Shown piece after piece: positions 9,415-19,945 of a stretch of 64,000 nucleotides of DNA (its first letter is position 1; every line of letters starts with the position of its first letter). The notes beneath the pieces are model-generated. The model had not been told where the DNA came from and ran no database searches. It saw nothing but the letters and a program-made list of their open reading frames with translations. The position numbers and the translations under genes were made by a program. Location: contig NZ_SDIF01000030.1 of assembly GCF_004122735.1 (NCBI RefSeq), forward strand, positions 1 through 64,000, given 5' to 3'. Origin of the DNA: Streptomyces sioyaensis. Lineage in GTDB: Bacteria; Actinomycetota; Actinomycetes; Streptomycetales; Streptomycetaceae.

Positions 9415-9631
9415 GGGGGCAGGGTAGTTCGCGGCCCGGGGGGCAGCGGAAGCCCGGGTCAGACAGGACCCTGCTGAAGCAGTGCTCGTGCGTACCGTCC
9501 GTCGGCAGTGTCACAACGATCTCCCCCTCGATCAGCTCGGCTCGGAAGCCCGTGGGCGTATCCAAGGCCAGGAAGTAATCCAGGAGGGTCTCTTCGTCGG
9601 TGGGCAGAGGCGCGTGTGCCATAGCCGTCAT
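9404..9631 (-). pseudogene. Uma2-family nuclease, N-terminal remnant
   Basis: Encodes 75 residues. The first ~50 resemble the start of Uma2/DUF820 proteins (restriction-like PD-(D/E)XK fold, normally about 190 residues), with DTPTGFRAELIEGEIVVT and the following HEHCFSRVL. After that the frame becomes unrelated Pro/Cys-rich sequence and stops at the PPOX gene. The catalytic core (Asp and ExK) is missing, so this is a truncated relic rather than a functional nuclease. Uma2 paralogues are abundant in Streptomyces. Confidence 0.65.
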
Positions 9632-9753
9632 GCTGCACCCCTTGTGGTCGAAGGCCAGTGTCGACGGGCGCCGCAGAGGGGGGCGGTGCGATCGCGCCCC
9701 GATTCCCTCGAACGAGCGAGCGAGAACCGGGTGAGGGGGCTCGCATACGCAGC

Positions 9754-9774
9754 CTTGAGTGGAATAGACTCAAC
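9754..9774 (+). promoter_or_regulatory. HAIR operator (HspR site) of clpB
   Basis: CTTGAGT, 7 nt, ACTCAAC: 13 of 14 half-site positions match the HAIR consensus. A -10-like TAGACT (9765-9770) lies inside it, so HspR binding would cover the promoter directly. It is 92 nt before the clpB start. Confidence 0.9.
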
Positions 9775-9866
9775 TTATCGCACGTTGGTGTGTGCAGGAT
9801 GTGCCGAAGTGGGTCCAGACTGGGCACTGAGGCCGGGCAGGACGAGTCGAGGAGGATCACGAGCAC

Positions 9867-12497
<2,631 letters not shown>

Positions 12498-12515
12498 CCG
12501 GGGCGCTGCGGCCGT

Positions 12516-12548
12516 GGCACCCGGCGGGCGCGCGCCGGCCCGGGTGCC
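12516..12548 (+). terminator. Probable clpB terminator
   Basis: GGCACCCGG ... CCGGGTGCC gives a 9 bp perfect outer stem around a GC-rich inner segment, 18 nt after clpB. There is no U-tract, as is common in streptomycetes. Confidence 0.55.
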
Positions 12549-12734
12549 GGGCCGCACGGGCGGGGCGTACCGCCGGGCCGCACCGCAGGGCCGTCACGGC
12601 CGGTGGCCGCCCGACGGGCAACCGCGTGATCGTGTCCCTGCCCGACACCTTGCCCGCATCCACCTCGTCCCGGGTTGCCAGTACGGGGCGGATGTGGGGG
12701 AGGATGGCAGGGTCCATACGAAGGGAATTCCACG

Positions 12735-13271
12735 GTGAGCATCGACCCGTCCTCGATTCCGAATTTCGGGGGCCAGCCCGAACCCGAGCCGTCGGGGCCT
12801 GATGGTCCCGTCGTGCCAGACCAGGACCTGGTCAAGCAGCTCCTCGACCAGATGGAGCTGAAGTACGTCGTCGACGAGGAGGGTGACCTCGCCGCCCCGT
12901 GGGAGCAGTTCCGCACGTACTTCATGTTCCGGGGCGAGGAGGAGCAGCAGCTCTTCTCCGTTCGTACGTTCTACGACCGTCCCCACGGCATCGACGAAAA
13001 GTCGAAGCTGCTGGAGGCGATCGACGACTGGAACCGCCGGACGCTGTGGCCCAAGGCCTACACCCACACCCACGACGACGGCACGGTCCGTCTGATCGGT
13101 GAAGCATCGATGCTGATCGGCACCGGTGTCTCGCTCGAACACTTCGTGTCGAGCACGGTCAGCTGGGTTCGCGCCTCGATCGAATTCGACAAGTGGATCG
13201 TCGAGCAGCTCGGCCTGGAGGCCGAGATCGAAGGCGACTCCGACCAGAAGCCGGGTGACGACGAGGCCTGA
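12735..13271 (+). CDS. YbjN domain-containing protein
   Basis: 178-residue soluble protein with a YbjN / type III secretion chaperone-like fold (residues about 30-160; FRTYFMFRGEEEQQLFSVRT and the LLEAIDDWNRRTLWPKAY region). In actinobacteria such proteins are conserved housekeeping genes of uncertain function; E. coli YbjN affects motility and stress responses. I preferred the GTG at 12735 because the upstream extension is Gly-rich, out of character and lacks conservation. The N-terminus is Pro/Glu-rich and disordered. A strong terminator follows. Confidence 0.85.
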   Translation: MSIDPSSIPNFGGQPEPEPSGPDGPVVPDQDLVKQLLDQMELKYVVDEEGDLAAPWEQFRTYFMFRGEEEQQLFSVRTFYDRPHGIDEKSKLLEAIDDWNRRTLWPKAYTHTHDDGTVRLIGEASMLIGTGVSLEHFVSSTVSWVRASIEFDKWIVEQLGLEAEIEGDSDQKPGDDEA

Positions 13272-13303
13272 GCCCCGTCCGTCCCACACCCACCCTGCTG
13301 CGC

Positions 13304-13333
13304 GGGCCCCGGAGCTTTGAGGCTCCGGGGCCC
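13304..13333 (+). terminator. Terminator after the YbjN gene
   Basis: GGGCCCCGGAGC, TTTGAG loop, GCTCCGGGGCCC: a perfect 12 bp stem. It separates the housekeeping YbjN gene from the toxin-like cassette. Confidence 0.85.
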
Positions 13334-13363
13334 GCGTCTGTCTTGTGCTGCGGGGGGTGCCGC

Positions 13364-14169
13364 ATGAGCAAGGAGTTCCGGGCCGACACCGGTCATATGG
13401 CGAAGGCGGCCAAGGATGCCCATGGGCATGCGGAGCGGGGGGGACGCAAGAACCTGCGGCGCCACAAGGACGAGCGGGACGCGGTTCACCTGAAGCTCGG
13501 CCAGCGGGTGCTGGGCGAGGACGACCTGCGAGACAAGCACAGCAAGCGCGTCGCGGAGCGCGTCGATGACCTCCGCCGGCAGGGGCACGGCCCGCAACGG
13601 CATCTCGATCCGACCGACGACATGCTGAAGGACCGGCTGGGAAAGCCGGCCGGGCCCGAGGACGCCAATGGCAATCCGCTCAAAGACGACGACGGTAATC
13701 CGCGTTACCACTACCAAGACGGCTATGTGCAGACCAAGGAGAAGATCGACCCGGCGCACGGTCCGAACGCCAAGGAGCGGTTGGGCGAAGATGCGTACAT
13801 GGACGCGGAGGACATGAATCGCAAGCACAAGTGCGATTCTTTCTCCACTGCCTTCAACCGCGATCAGGGCGACGCATTCATGCATGCCGATCTCCATGGC
13901 TGTAGTCGGCTCGATCCGCATGACACGGAGAGGCAGTACATTCGGTTCCGGCCCAAGGATGCATGGGCCCCGGGAGTGACCATCACGAGCGCTTCCGCGG
14001 TTTTTATGTCGACCCGAAGAACCCGGTGGACCAGGCGAGCGGAAGCATTAATTACAAGCCGGTCGACTTTCGAGGAGCGGGACTCTTGGCGATCTATGAT
14101 CCGGATGGCAAGGGCGGGCACAAACTGGTGACCATGTATCCGGAGCCAGAGAGGGACAAAAACACATGA
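13364..14169 (+). pseudogene. Frameshifted polymorphic-toxin-like protein
   Basis: The reading frame from ATG 13364 encodes a charged, His-rich helical region (residues about 1-70), a Pro/Gly/Asp linker (DANGNPLKDDDGNPRYHYQDG), then a globular part starting near KCDSFSTAFNRDQGDAF. At about 13963-13975 the coding sense moves to another frame: the first frame degenerates into Arg/Ser-rich junk, while the second gives FRGFYVDPKNPVDQAS ... GHKLVTMYPEP and ends at 14169. One base is missing (or two gained) in the GGGCCCCGGG run. The modular look, the C-terminal small domain and the tightly coupled downstream genes fit a polymorphic/contact-dependent toxin whose last domain could be a nuclease; that assignment is inference. 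No secretion or trafficking domain is present, so it may be an orphan toxin cassette. Confidence 0.6.
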
Positions 14170-14591
14170 GGTACCGCGGGGAAGGTATTCCGCACTTTGT
14201 GGCGGATCCGGATATCTGTACCTTCTTTGAGGTTGCGCTCGGTGTCGAATGGATTGACGACATCGACAAGATGAAGGGGAAGGCGAAGCGAGACACGCCG
14301 TTCGCCCGGCATCTACACGAGGCATTGGAGTATCTGCTCCGTGAACGCCCGGTCACGGCGGAGCAATGGGGCCAGCTGACCCACGTCTTCTTTGGACGTA
14401 ACGGCGGCCCGGTGCGCCACCGGGCCATGCGAAGACGATCCCCGCTCACGCCACCCACCTTCACGGACGGAGTCCCACCCCCATGTCGATCCGCGACGAG
14501 CTGCCGCCCCGCACCGGCCCGTGGGCGAGCCGTTTCGACACCGAGGAGGCCATGGTCCAAGCGGACGACGCCTTGCGTGAGGCGGCGCTGA
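14166..14591 (+). pseudogene. Immunity-like protein, probably truncated copy
   Basis: The ATG overlaps the toxin stop (ATGA), suggesting coupled translation. The first ~77 residues (GVEWIDDIDKMKG ... ERPVTAEQWGQLTHVFF) align with the C-terminal half of the next gene (GVEAVDDLGMLRG ... EPLTVEQWFGLTYVRF), so they are paralogues. After THVFFGRN the sequence turns into Arg/Pro/Ser-rich residues that run out of frame into the next gene, where the paralogue has about 25 more ordered residues. A perfect hairpin, GGCCCGGTG-CGC-CACCGGGCC (14406-14426), sits exactly at the point of divergence. It is therefore probably a decayed or recombined immunity gene covering one domain. Confidence 0.55.
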
Positions 14592-15199
14592 AGAATCACG
14601 ACCTCTCCCCGATTCTGCCGTTCGAGGCCGTTTACGGAGAGGGAGAGAAGTGCCTGGGGAAGGCCACGGCGATCACCATCGATCCCCGGCGGCCGTACAG
14701 CCCCAGCGGTGAAGTGAACTACGTCTACGCGGACTTCTCGACGCGCGGCCTGCTGTACGGGGTATATCGCCCCGCTCAGGAACTGGAGAACGAGGACGGG
14801 CCGGAGAACGACGCCGACCTGCGGAACACCACGCTCTACCCGTACCCGGGCGGCTACGAGGAGATGGACCCGGTCACCGCCCCGCTGGCCGACCTGGGGC
14901 TGGACGTACCCGGCATCGACCGCCGCTTTCTGCATTTCTGTGCGGGAATTCTCGGGGTCGAGGCGGTCGACGATCTCGGCATGCTGCGGGGGACTTTCGA
15001 TGCGGCCTGGCCCGATTACCAGGACACGATTCGCGCGGGGCTCATGCACCTCGTGACGAACGAGCCGCTGACGGTGGAGCAGTGGTTCGGGCTGACCTAT
15101 GTGCGCTTCCCCGACCAGCGGGAGCTGCGGGCCTATCTCGCGCAGGTCTATGCCTACCTCTTCGAGGATTTCGAGGCCATGCCGCTCGCTCCGCAGTGA
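14483..15199 (+). CDS. Putative immunity protein (paralogue of preceding gene)
   Basis: 238-residue acidic soluble protein with no signal peptide. Its C-terminal domain (residues about 140-215) is homologous to the upstream partial gene, while its N-terminal domain (YVYADFSTRGLLYGVYRPAQ, then LYPYPGGYEEMDP) resembles the end of the toxin-like protein (FYVDPKNP ... LLAIYDPDGKG) in style. Position directly after a toxin-like gene, acidic composition and duplication are typical of immunity genes of polymorphic toxin systems. I do not recognise the family, and the biochemical target is unknown. Start ATG 14483; the gene ends convergent with an aminotransferase. Confidence 0.65.
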   Translation: MSIRDELPPRTGPWASRFDTEEAMVQADDALREAALKNHDLSPILPFEAVYGEGEKCLGKATAITIDPRRPYSPSGEVNYVYADFSTRGLLYGVYRPAQELENEDGPENDADLRNTTLYPYPGGYEEMDPVTAPLADLGLDVPGIDRRFLHFCAGILGVEAVDDLGMLRGTFDAAWPDYQDTIRAGLMHLVTNEPLTVEQWFGLTYVRFPDQRELRAYLAQVYAYLFEDFEAMPLAPQ

Positions 15200-15218
15200 G
15201 TCGGCGGGGAGGCGTGCT

Positions 15219-15244
15219 GCCCCGGCCGTGACGACCGCCGGGGC
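15219..15244. terminator. Bidirectional terminator between convergent genes
   Basis: GCCCCGGC ... GCCGGGGC, 8 bp stem with a 10 nt loop, placed in the 60 bp between the convergent immunity-like gene and the aminotransferase. Confidence 0.55.
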
Positions 15245-15259
15245 CCTGGCCGGCGGCCG

Positions 15260-16438
15260 TCAGAGACGCTTCAAGCGGTCTGCCGCCTCCTGGAGTACCT
15301 CGGGGCTCTTGCAGAACGCGAACCGCACGAAGGGCGCTCCCACCTCCTTGTGGTCGTAGAAGACGGCGTTGGGGATGGCGACGACGCCGGCGCGTTCGGG
15401 GAGGGCGCGGCAGAAGGCGAAGCCGTCGTCGTGGCCGAGGGGGCGGATGTCGGTGGTGATGAAGTAGGTGCCGGAGGGGCGGTAGACGCGGAAGCCGGCC
15501 TCGGACAGTCCGTGGGCCAGGACGTCGCGCTTGGCCCGCAGGTCGTCCCGCAGCCCGGTGAAGTAGTCGTCAGGGAGGGCGAGCGCCTCGGCGACGGCGT
15601 ACTGGAAGGGGCCGGCGGAGACATAGGTGAGGAACTGCTTCGCCGAGCGGACGGCGTTGATCAGCTCCGGGGGCGCGGTGGCCCAGCCGACCTTCCAGCC
15701 GGTGAAGGAGAAGGTCTTGCCGGCCGAACCGATGGTGACGGTGCGTTCGCGCATGCCGGGGAACGAGGCGAGCGGCAGATGCGCGCCCTCGAACACCAGG
15801 TGCTCGTAGACCTCGTCGGTGATGACGAGGAGATCGCGCTCGACGGCGAGGCGGGCGATCTCGGTGAGTTCCTCGGGGGACAGGACCGTGCCGGTGGGGT
15901 TGTGCGGGGTGTTCAGGAGGATGAGGCGGGTGCGGTCGGTGACGGCGTCGCGCAGCTCGTCGAGGTCGAGGCGGTAGGCGCCGGCCTCCGGGTCCGGGCG
16001 CAGGGTCACCGGGACGCGCCGGCCGCCCGCCATCGCGATGCACGCGGCGTACGAGTCGTAGTACGGCTCCAGCGCGATGACCTCGTCGCCCGGCTCCAGC
16101 AGTGCCAGCAGCGCGGCGGCGATGGCTTCGGTGGCGCCCGCGGTGACCAGGACCTCGGTGTCGGGGTCGTAGGACAGGCCGCGGTGTCCGTAGAAGCGCT
16201 CCTGGTGGGCGGCGACGGCGGTGCGCAGTTCCGGGATGCCGGGGCCGGGCGGGTACTGGTTGCCGCGGCCGTCGCGCAGGGCGCGCACCGCGGCCTCCCT
16301 GACCTCTTCCGGCCCGTCGGCGTCGGGGAAGCCCTGGCCGAGGTTGATGGAGCCGGTCCGTACGGCGAGTGCCGACATTTCGGCGAAGATCGTGGTGCCG
16401 AATTCGGCGAGGCGGCGGTTGAGCAGCGGTCGGTCCAT
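15260..16438 (-). CDS. PLP-dependent aminotransferase (class I/II)
   Basis: 392-residue fold-type I aminotransferase. Visible landmarks are the N-terminal NLGQGFPD, VTAGATEAIAAALLAL (cofactor phosphate cup), NTPHNPTG (substrate carboxylate/PLP ring), ITDEVYEHL and the Schiff-base lysine in SAGKTFSFTGWK, plus VRFAFCKS with the C-terminal Arg. This pattern suits the DapC/kynurenine-aminotransferase/methionine-aminotransferase group; N-succinyldiaminopimelate aminotransferase is a common annotation, but the substrate is not decided by sequence. I chose the ATG at 16438 because GGAGG lies 9 nt upstream; the ATG at 16447 directly abuts it. Confidence 0.9.
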   Translation of the reverse strand: MDRPLLNRRLAEFGTTIFAEMSALAVRTGSINLGQGFPDADGPEEVREAAVRALRDGRGNQYPPGPGIPELRTAVAAHQERFYGHRGLSYDPDTEVLVTAGATEAIAAALLALLEPGDEVIALEPYYDSYAACIAMAGGRRVPVTLRPDPEAGAYRLDLDELRDAVTDRTRLILLNTPHNPTGTVLSPEELTEIARLAVERDLLVITDEVYEHLVFEGAHLPLASFPGMRERTVTIGSAGKTFSFTGWKVGWATAPPELINAVRSAKQFLTYVSAGPFQYAVAEALALPDDYFTGLRDDLRAKRDVLAHGLSEAGFRVYRPSGTYFITTDIRPLGHDDGFAFCRALPERAGVVAIPNAVFYDHKEVGAPFVRFAFCKSPEVLQEAADRLKRL

Positions 16439-16670
16439 GCCCGCCATCCTCCGTCGAACCTCTGGAGTTCCTCAACTGTGCTTTGAGACCGCGCGGCCGG
16501 GGCATCAGCCCCGCACGAAGGACAGTGACGGCCGTCGACGAGGACGGCCACCGGCGCGGGACGGCGCCGGAACGGCGCACAGGGCGCCGGACGGAGCGGA
16601 TGCGCCCCCACTGCCTGAAGGGCGTGGGAGGTGCCCCACGCTTCGGGGGAACGAAAGGAGTGTGAGGCAC

Positions 16671-16931
16671 ATGGGAATCGTGATGTTCCTCGTGATCTGC
16701 GCGGCGGTCATCGGGCTGGTGGCCCTGTTTGCGCGCAGCGGCGCCGGGCGGGGAGGTGGCTCCGGCGGTGCGGCCGCCGGAAGCTGGTGGGCCGGCGGTG
16801 ACGGGGGCTCGGGCGGCGGGCACCACGGACACGGCGGGGGCCACCACGGCGGGTGCGGCGGCGGCCACTCCTGCGGGGGTGGTGGCTGCGGTGGCGGTGG
16901 TGGCTGCGGTGGCGGAGGCGGCGGTTCCTGA
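16671..16931 (+). CDS. Small Gly/His/Cys-rich membrane-anchored protein
   Basis: 86 residues: one N-terminal transmembrane helix (MGIVMFLVICAAVIGLVALF) followed by a tail almost wholly of Gly with HHGHGGGHHGG and repeated CGGGGG units. AAGGAG is placed 10 nt before the ATG. The His/Cys spacing would allow metal binding at the membrane surface, but this is speculation; low-complexity composition prevents a family assignment. It is divergent from the aminotransferase and stands alone. Confidence 0.65.
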   Translation: MGIVMFLVICAAVIGLVALFARSGAGRGGGSGGAAAGSWWAGGDGGSGGGHHGHGGGHHGGCGGGHSCGGGGCGGGGGCGGGGGGS

Positions 16932-17257
16932 CCCGCCGGCGGGCCGCTCACACCGCACTATGCGGGTGGCTCATTGCTACCGCATATGCGCACGGCGGGC
17001 GTGGAGGGAAACCTCAACGCCCGCCTTACGTATGGGTGTTGAACAACTGAACTGCAAGGCCCCCGAGCGGATGTAAACCCGGGGGGAGATGGGTAAAAGC
17101 GCTGTGGGCGACCGGACTTTCATGATTCCCTCTTCATCAGAGAATCCCCCACGTTCTCCGATCCCGCGTGGGCACGAGCCGGCAGGCAGTCGTACATTCC
17201 TGATCCTTCTTGGGCGGGCCGGCCCACCATTCCACTGCGTGCTTGCGGAGCCGACCC

Positions 17258-17779
17258 ATGCTCACCACTTTGACGACGGCGTACACCGATACCCGTGCAT
17301 CCGACCTGGCCTGGGCGCTGGGCAGGGAACCCCTGCCCGCGCTCGCCGTACTCGACCTCCAACTCCACGGCGTGCAGCTGCAGTTGAGGCTGCTCGGCGC
17401 CTCTCACCAGGTGCTTCTTGAGGAGGAGCGCGGCACGTGCTCCGAAACGGTCGCCTGTATGCCGGGCAGCAGCACACCGCTGCCGCTCGGTGTGGCGAAG
17501 CGGCTGGGGGAGTGGGAGTACGAGTTCGCCGCCCATGTGGAGAACCTCTCGCGCGGCTCGTTCGCCGGGCGGGCGCAGGAGCTGCTGGCGCTGGTGGCCG
17601 AGCATCCGCACGGCCTCGCCGGTACGTTCCCCGGCTCGCCGCACGCCTTCACGGCGATGCTGGCGCAGTGTCAGCAGGGGCAGGTGCGCTGGCGGACCTG
17701 GCACGCGTATCCGCAGGAGGGCCGCTTGGTGGCCACCCGTACCCGCGTGGGCGTACGTGCGGCGGTCGCGGCGGTCTAG
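17258..17779 (+). CDS. DUF2617 family protein
   Basis: 173-residue soluble protein of the actinobacterial DUF2617 family: LDLQLHGVQLQLRLLGASHQVLL in the N-terminal half, LGEWEYEFAAHVENLSRGSFAGRA in the middle and VRWRTWHAYPQEGRLVATRT near the end. The function is unknown; it is regularly found next to the membrane spermidine-synthase-like gene, as here (277 bp upstream). The ATG at 17258 was chosen over 17210 because the conserved domain starts a few residues later and the upstream extension is not protein-like. Confidence 0.85.
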   Translation: MLTTLTTAYTDTRASDLAWALGREPLPALAVLDLQLHGVQLQLRLLGASHQVLLEEERGTCSETVACMPGSSTPLPLGVAKRLGEWEYEFAAHVENLSRGSFAGRAQELLALVAEHPHGLAGTFPGSPHAFTAMLAQCQQGQVRWRTWHAYPQEGRLVATRTRVGVRAAVAAV

Positions 17780-18056
17780 CGGGAGCCGGGCGAAAGTGAC
17801 CGGTCCGGTCGACAGGAGGGTGTGGGGGCGTGGGCGGTGCGAGGAGCGCGAGGGTGCTGCGCCGGGGGCGTGGCGGTCCGGGTCGGGGGCGTGGAGGTCC
17901 GGCGGGGCGCGAAGGATGGCGTGCGCGCGGTGTGTGCGGTGCGGGTGCCCCTACGGTGCCCTGTGCGGCGCCCCGGCCTCAACTCCCGTGCGGGGCCCGC
18001 AGACTGTACTCGTGTGGGTGACGGAGAGCCACGGAACCGTCACGTAACGTTCACGC

Positions 18057-19781
18057 ATGATCGACCCGCCAGAGCCCGCTCCCACCGGAGTCGTCGGGCC
18101 GCCGGAGGACCTGACACCGGCGCGGCTGCCCGTGCCGGCCGGCCTCGGCCGGCTGCTCGTCCTCGGCGTCGTCTTCGTCTGCGCCGCCTGCGGTCTGGTC
18201 TATGAGCTGGAACTCGTCGCCCTGGCCACGTACTTGGTGGGCGACTCCGTCACCCAGGCATCGGTCGTGCTGTCCGTCATGGTCTTCGCGATGGGCGTCG
18301 GTGCGCTGCTCGCCAAGCGGCTGCGGTGCCGGGCCGCGGTCGGCTTCGGGGCGGTCGAGGCGGGCCTTGCGCTGGTCGGCGGCGCCTCCGCGATGGCGCT
18401 GTACGCGTGCTTCGCGTGGTTCGGCCAGTCCCGTTCCGCGCTCGTCGGCTTCTCCCTGGCCATCGGCATCCTGATCGGCGCCGAGGTGCCGCTGCTGATG
18501 ACGCTGATCCAGCGGGTGCGCCGGCAGGACGCGGGCGGTGCGGTCGCCGACCTCTTCGCCGCGGACTATGTCGGTGCGCTCGTCGGCGGCCTGGCCTTTC
18601 CCTTCCTCCTGCTGCCGAGCTTCGGCCAGCTGACCGGCGCCCTGCTCACCGGCGGCGTCAACGCGGTGGCCGGCGGGGTGCTGGTGCTGTGGCTCTTCCG
18701 CCGCGATCTGACCGCCCGCGCGCGCTGGGCGCTGCTCGGCGCCAATGTCCTGGTCCTCGCGCTGCTGGCCACGGGCATGGTGCTGGCCACGCCGTTCGAA
18801 CGGGCCGCCCGGCAGGCGGTGTACGGCTCCTCGGCGCGGGTGGCGGTGCAGACCGGCATCCAGGAGGTGGTGATGACCGGCGGCACGGGTGACGGAGCCG
18901 GTGGAGGGCGGGGGAGGAAAGGTTCCGGCGGGCCGCTTGCGCTGTATCTGGACGGCCGGCTGCGGGTCAGCGCGGAGACCGAGTACCGCTACCACCAGGC
19001 GCTGGTGCATCCGGCGATGGCGGGCGGCCCGCACCACCGGGTGCTGGTCCTCGGCGGCGGTGACGGTCTCGCGGTGCGCGAGATCCTCCGCTATCACTCG
19101 GTCCGCTCGGTGACCGTCGTCGAACTCGACCCGGGTGTCCTGCATTTGGCGCGGACCGACCCCGGCCTCTCCCGGCTCAACCGGCACTCGCTCAGCGATC
19201 CGCGGGTGACGGTGGTGACCGAGGACGCCTTCGACTGGCTGCGGGAGCAGGGGATGCGCGGCGGCGGCCGGCGGCCGGCCCCGTACGACGTCATCGTCTC
19301 CGATCTGCCCGACCCCGGGATCGCCGCGAGCACCAAGCTCTACTCCCAGGAGTTCTACGGCCTCGCGGCGCGGATGCTGGCCGAGGACGGGCGGCTGGTG
19401 GTGCACGCCGGGCCGCCGGTCGAGCGGGCGCGGCTGTATTGGACGGTGGAGGCGACCGTCCGCTCGGTGGGCCTGGCGACCGTGCCGTACCGCCTGCCCG
19501 GCCGGCCCGCGTCCTTCTACGGAGGCCCGGACCGCGCGGCGCACCCCCTGCCGCTGGTGGACGCGGAGGTGCCCGCCGCCGCGCCCTCGGCCGGCCGGGG
19601 CCGCTACTGGGGCTTCGTCCTGGCCGCGCGGCACCGCCCGCGGTTCGGCCTGGCGCCCGACGCACCCCCGCTGGGGGGCCTGGGCCGGGAGGAACTGGAG
19701 GCCGGCCGGCGCGGGGTGGCCCGGGGCCGGATACCGGGACTGCCGGCGTCGACGCTGATACATCCGCGCTATCTGGGGTGA
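18057..19781 (+). CDS. Membrane polyamine aminopropyltransferase (spermidine synthase-like)
   Basis: 574 residues. The N-terminal ~250 form about seven transmembrane helices ([21 protein letters not shown] onward). The C-terminal half is a SpeE-type Rossmann methyltransferase fold with [14 protein letters not shown] near residue 330 (decarboxylated-SAM site), the acidic VVELDPGVL, and [10 protein letters not shown] in place of the usual DxxxxDSxDP. The family transfers an aminopropyl group to putrescine or related amines. The membrane domain and the altered active-site loop make the true substrate uncertain. It is transcribed in the same direction as DUF2617. Confidence 0.85.
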   Translation: MIDPPEPAPTGVVGPPEDLTPARLPVPAGLGRLLVLGVVFVCAACGLVYELELVALATYLVGDSVTQASVVLSVMVFAMGVGALLAKRLRCRAAVGFGAVEAGLALVGGASAMALYACFAWFGQSRSALVGFSLAIGILIGAEVPLLMTLIQRVRRQDAGGAVADLFAADYVGALVGGLAFPFLLLPSFGQLTGALLTGGVNAVAGGVLVLWLFRRDLTARARWALLGANVLVLALLATGMVLATPFERAARQAVYGSSARVAVQTGIQEVVMTGGTGDGAGGGRGRKGSGGPLALYLDGRLRVSAETEYRYHQALVHPAMAGGPHHRVLVLGGGDGLAVREILRYHSVRSVTVVELDPGVLHLARTDPGLSRLNRHSLSDPRVTVVTEDAFDWLREQGMRGGGRRPAPYDVIVSDLPDPGIAASTKLYSQEFYGLAARMLAEDGRLVVHAGPPVERARLYWTVEATVRSVGLATVPYRLPGRPASFYGGPDRAAHPLPLVDAEVPAAAPSAGRGRYWGFVLAARHRPRFGLAPDAPPLGGLGREELEAGRRGVARGRIPGLPASTLIHPRYLG

Positions 19782-19931
19782 GCTGATGCGTCCGCGCTCT
19801 CTGGACCGAGCGGGCGCCCACCGGATCCGGGGGGCGCCTCCGGGCGATGCGCCGTGGTGGCGGGAGTGTGCGGGTGCGGGCCGGTGCGCGGAAAACCTTG
19901 CGTGGGCGGGCACGGGTGCGGGCACGCTGGG

Positions 19932-19937
19932 TAGGCT
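19932..19937 (+). promoter_or_regulatory. -10 box TAGGCT, near-leaderless SRPBCC gene
   Basis: TAGGCT ends 8 nt before the ATG at 19946. Transcription would therefore start at or within a few bases of the start codon. Confidence 0.5.
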
Positions 19938-19945
19938 CCCATGTC

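Noticed and set aside
14392..14580. 62-residue frame within the immunity-like genes
   Set aside because: It overlaps two better-supported genes and does not restore the missing end of the first copy.
18051..19925. 624-residue minus-strand frame opposite the spermidine-synthase-like gene
   Set aside because: His/Arg/Gln-rich antisense composition; the plus-strand gene has membrane segments and a Rossmann motif.
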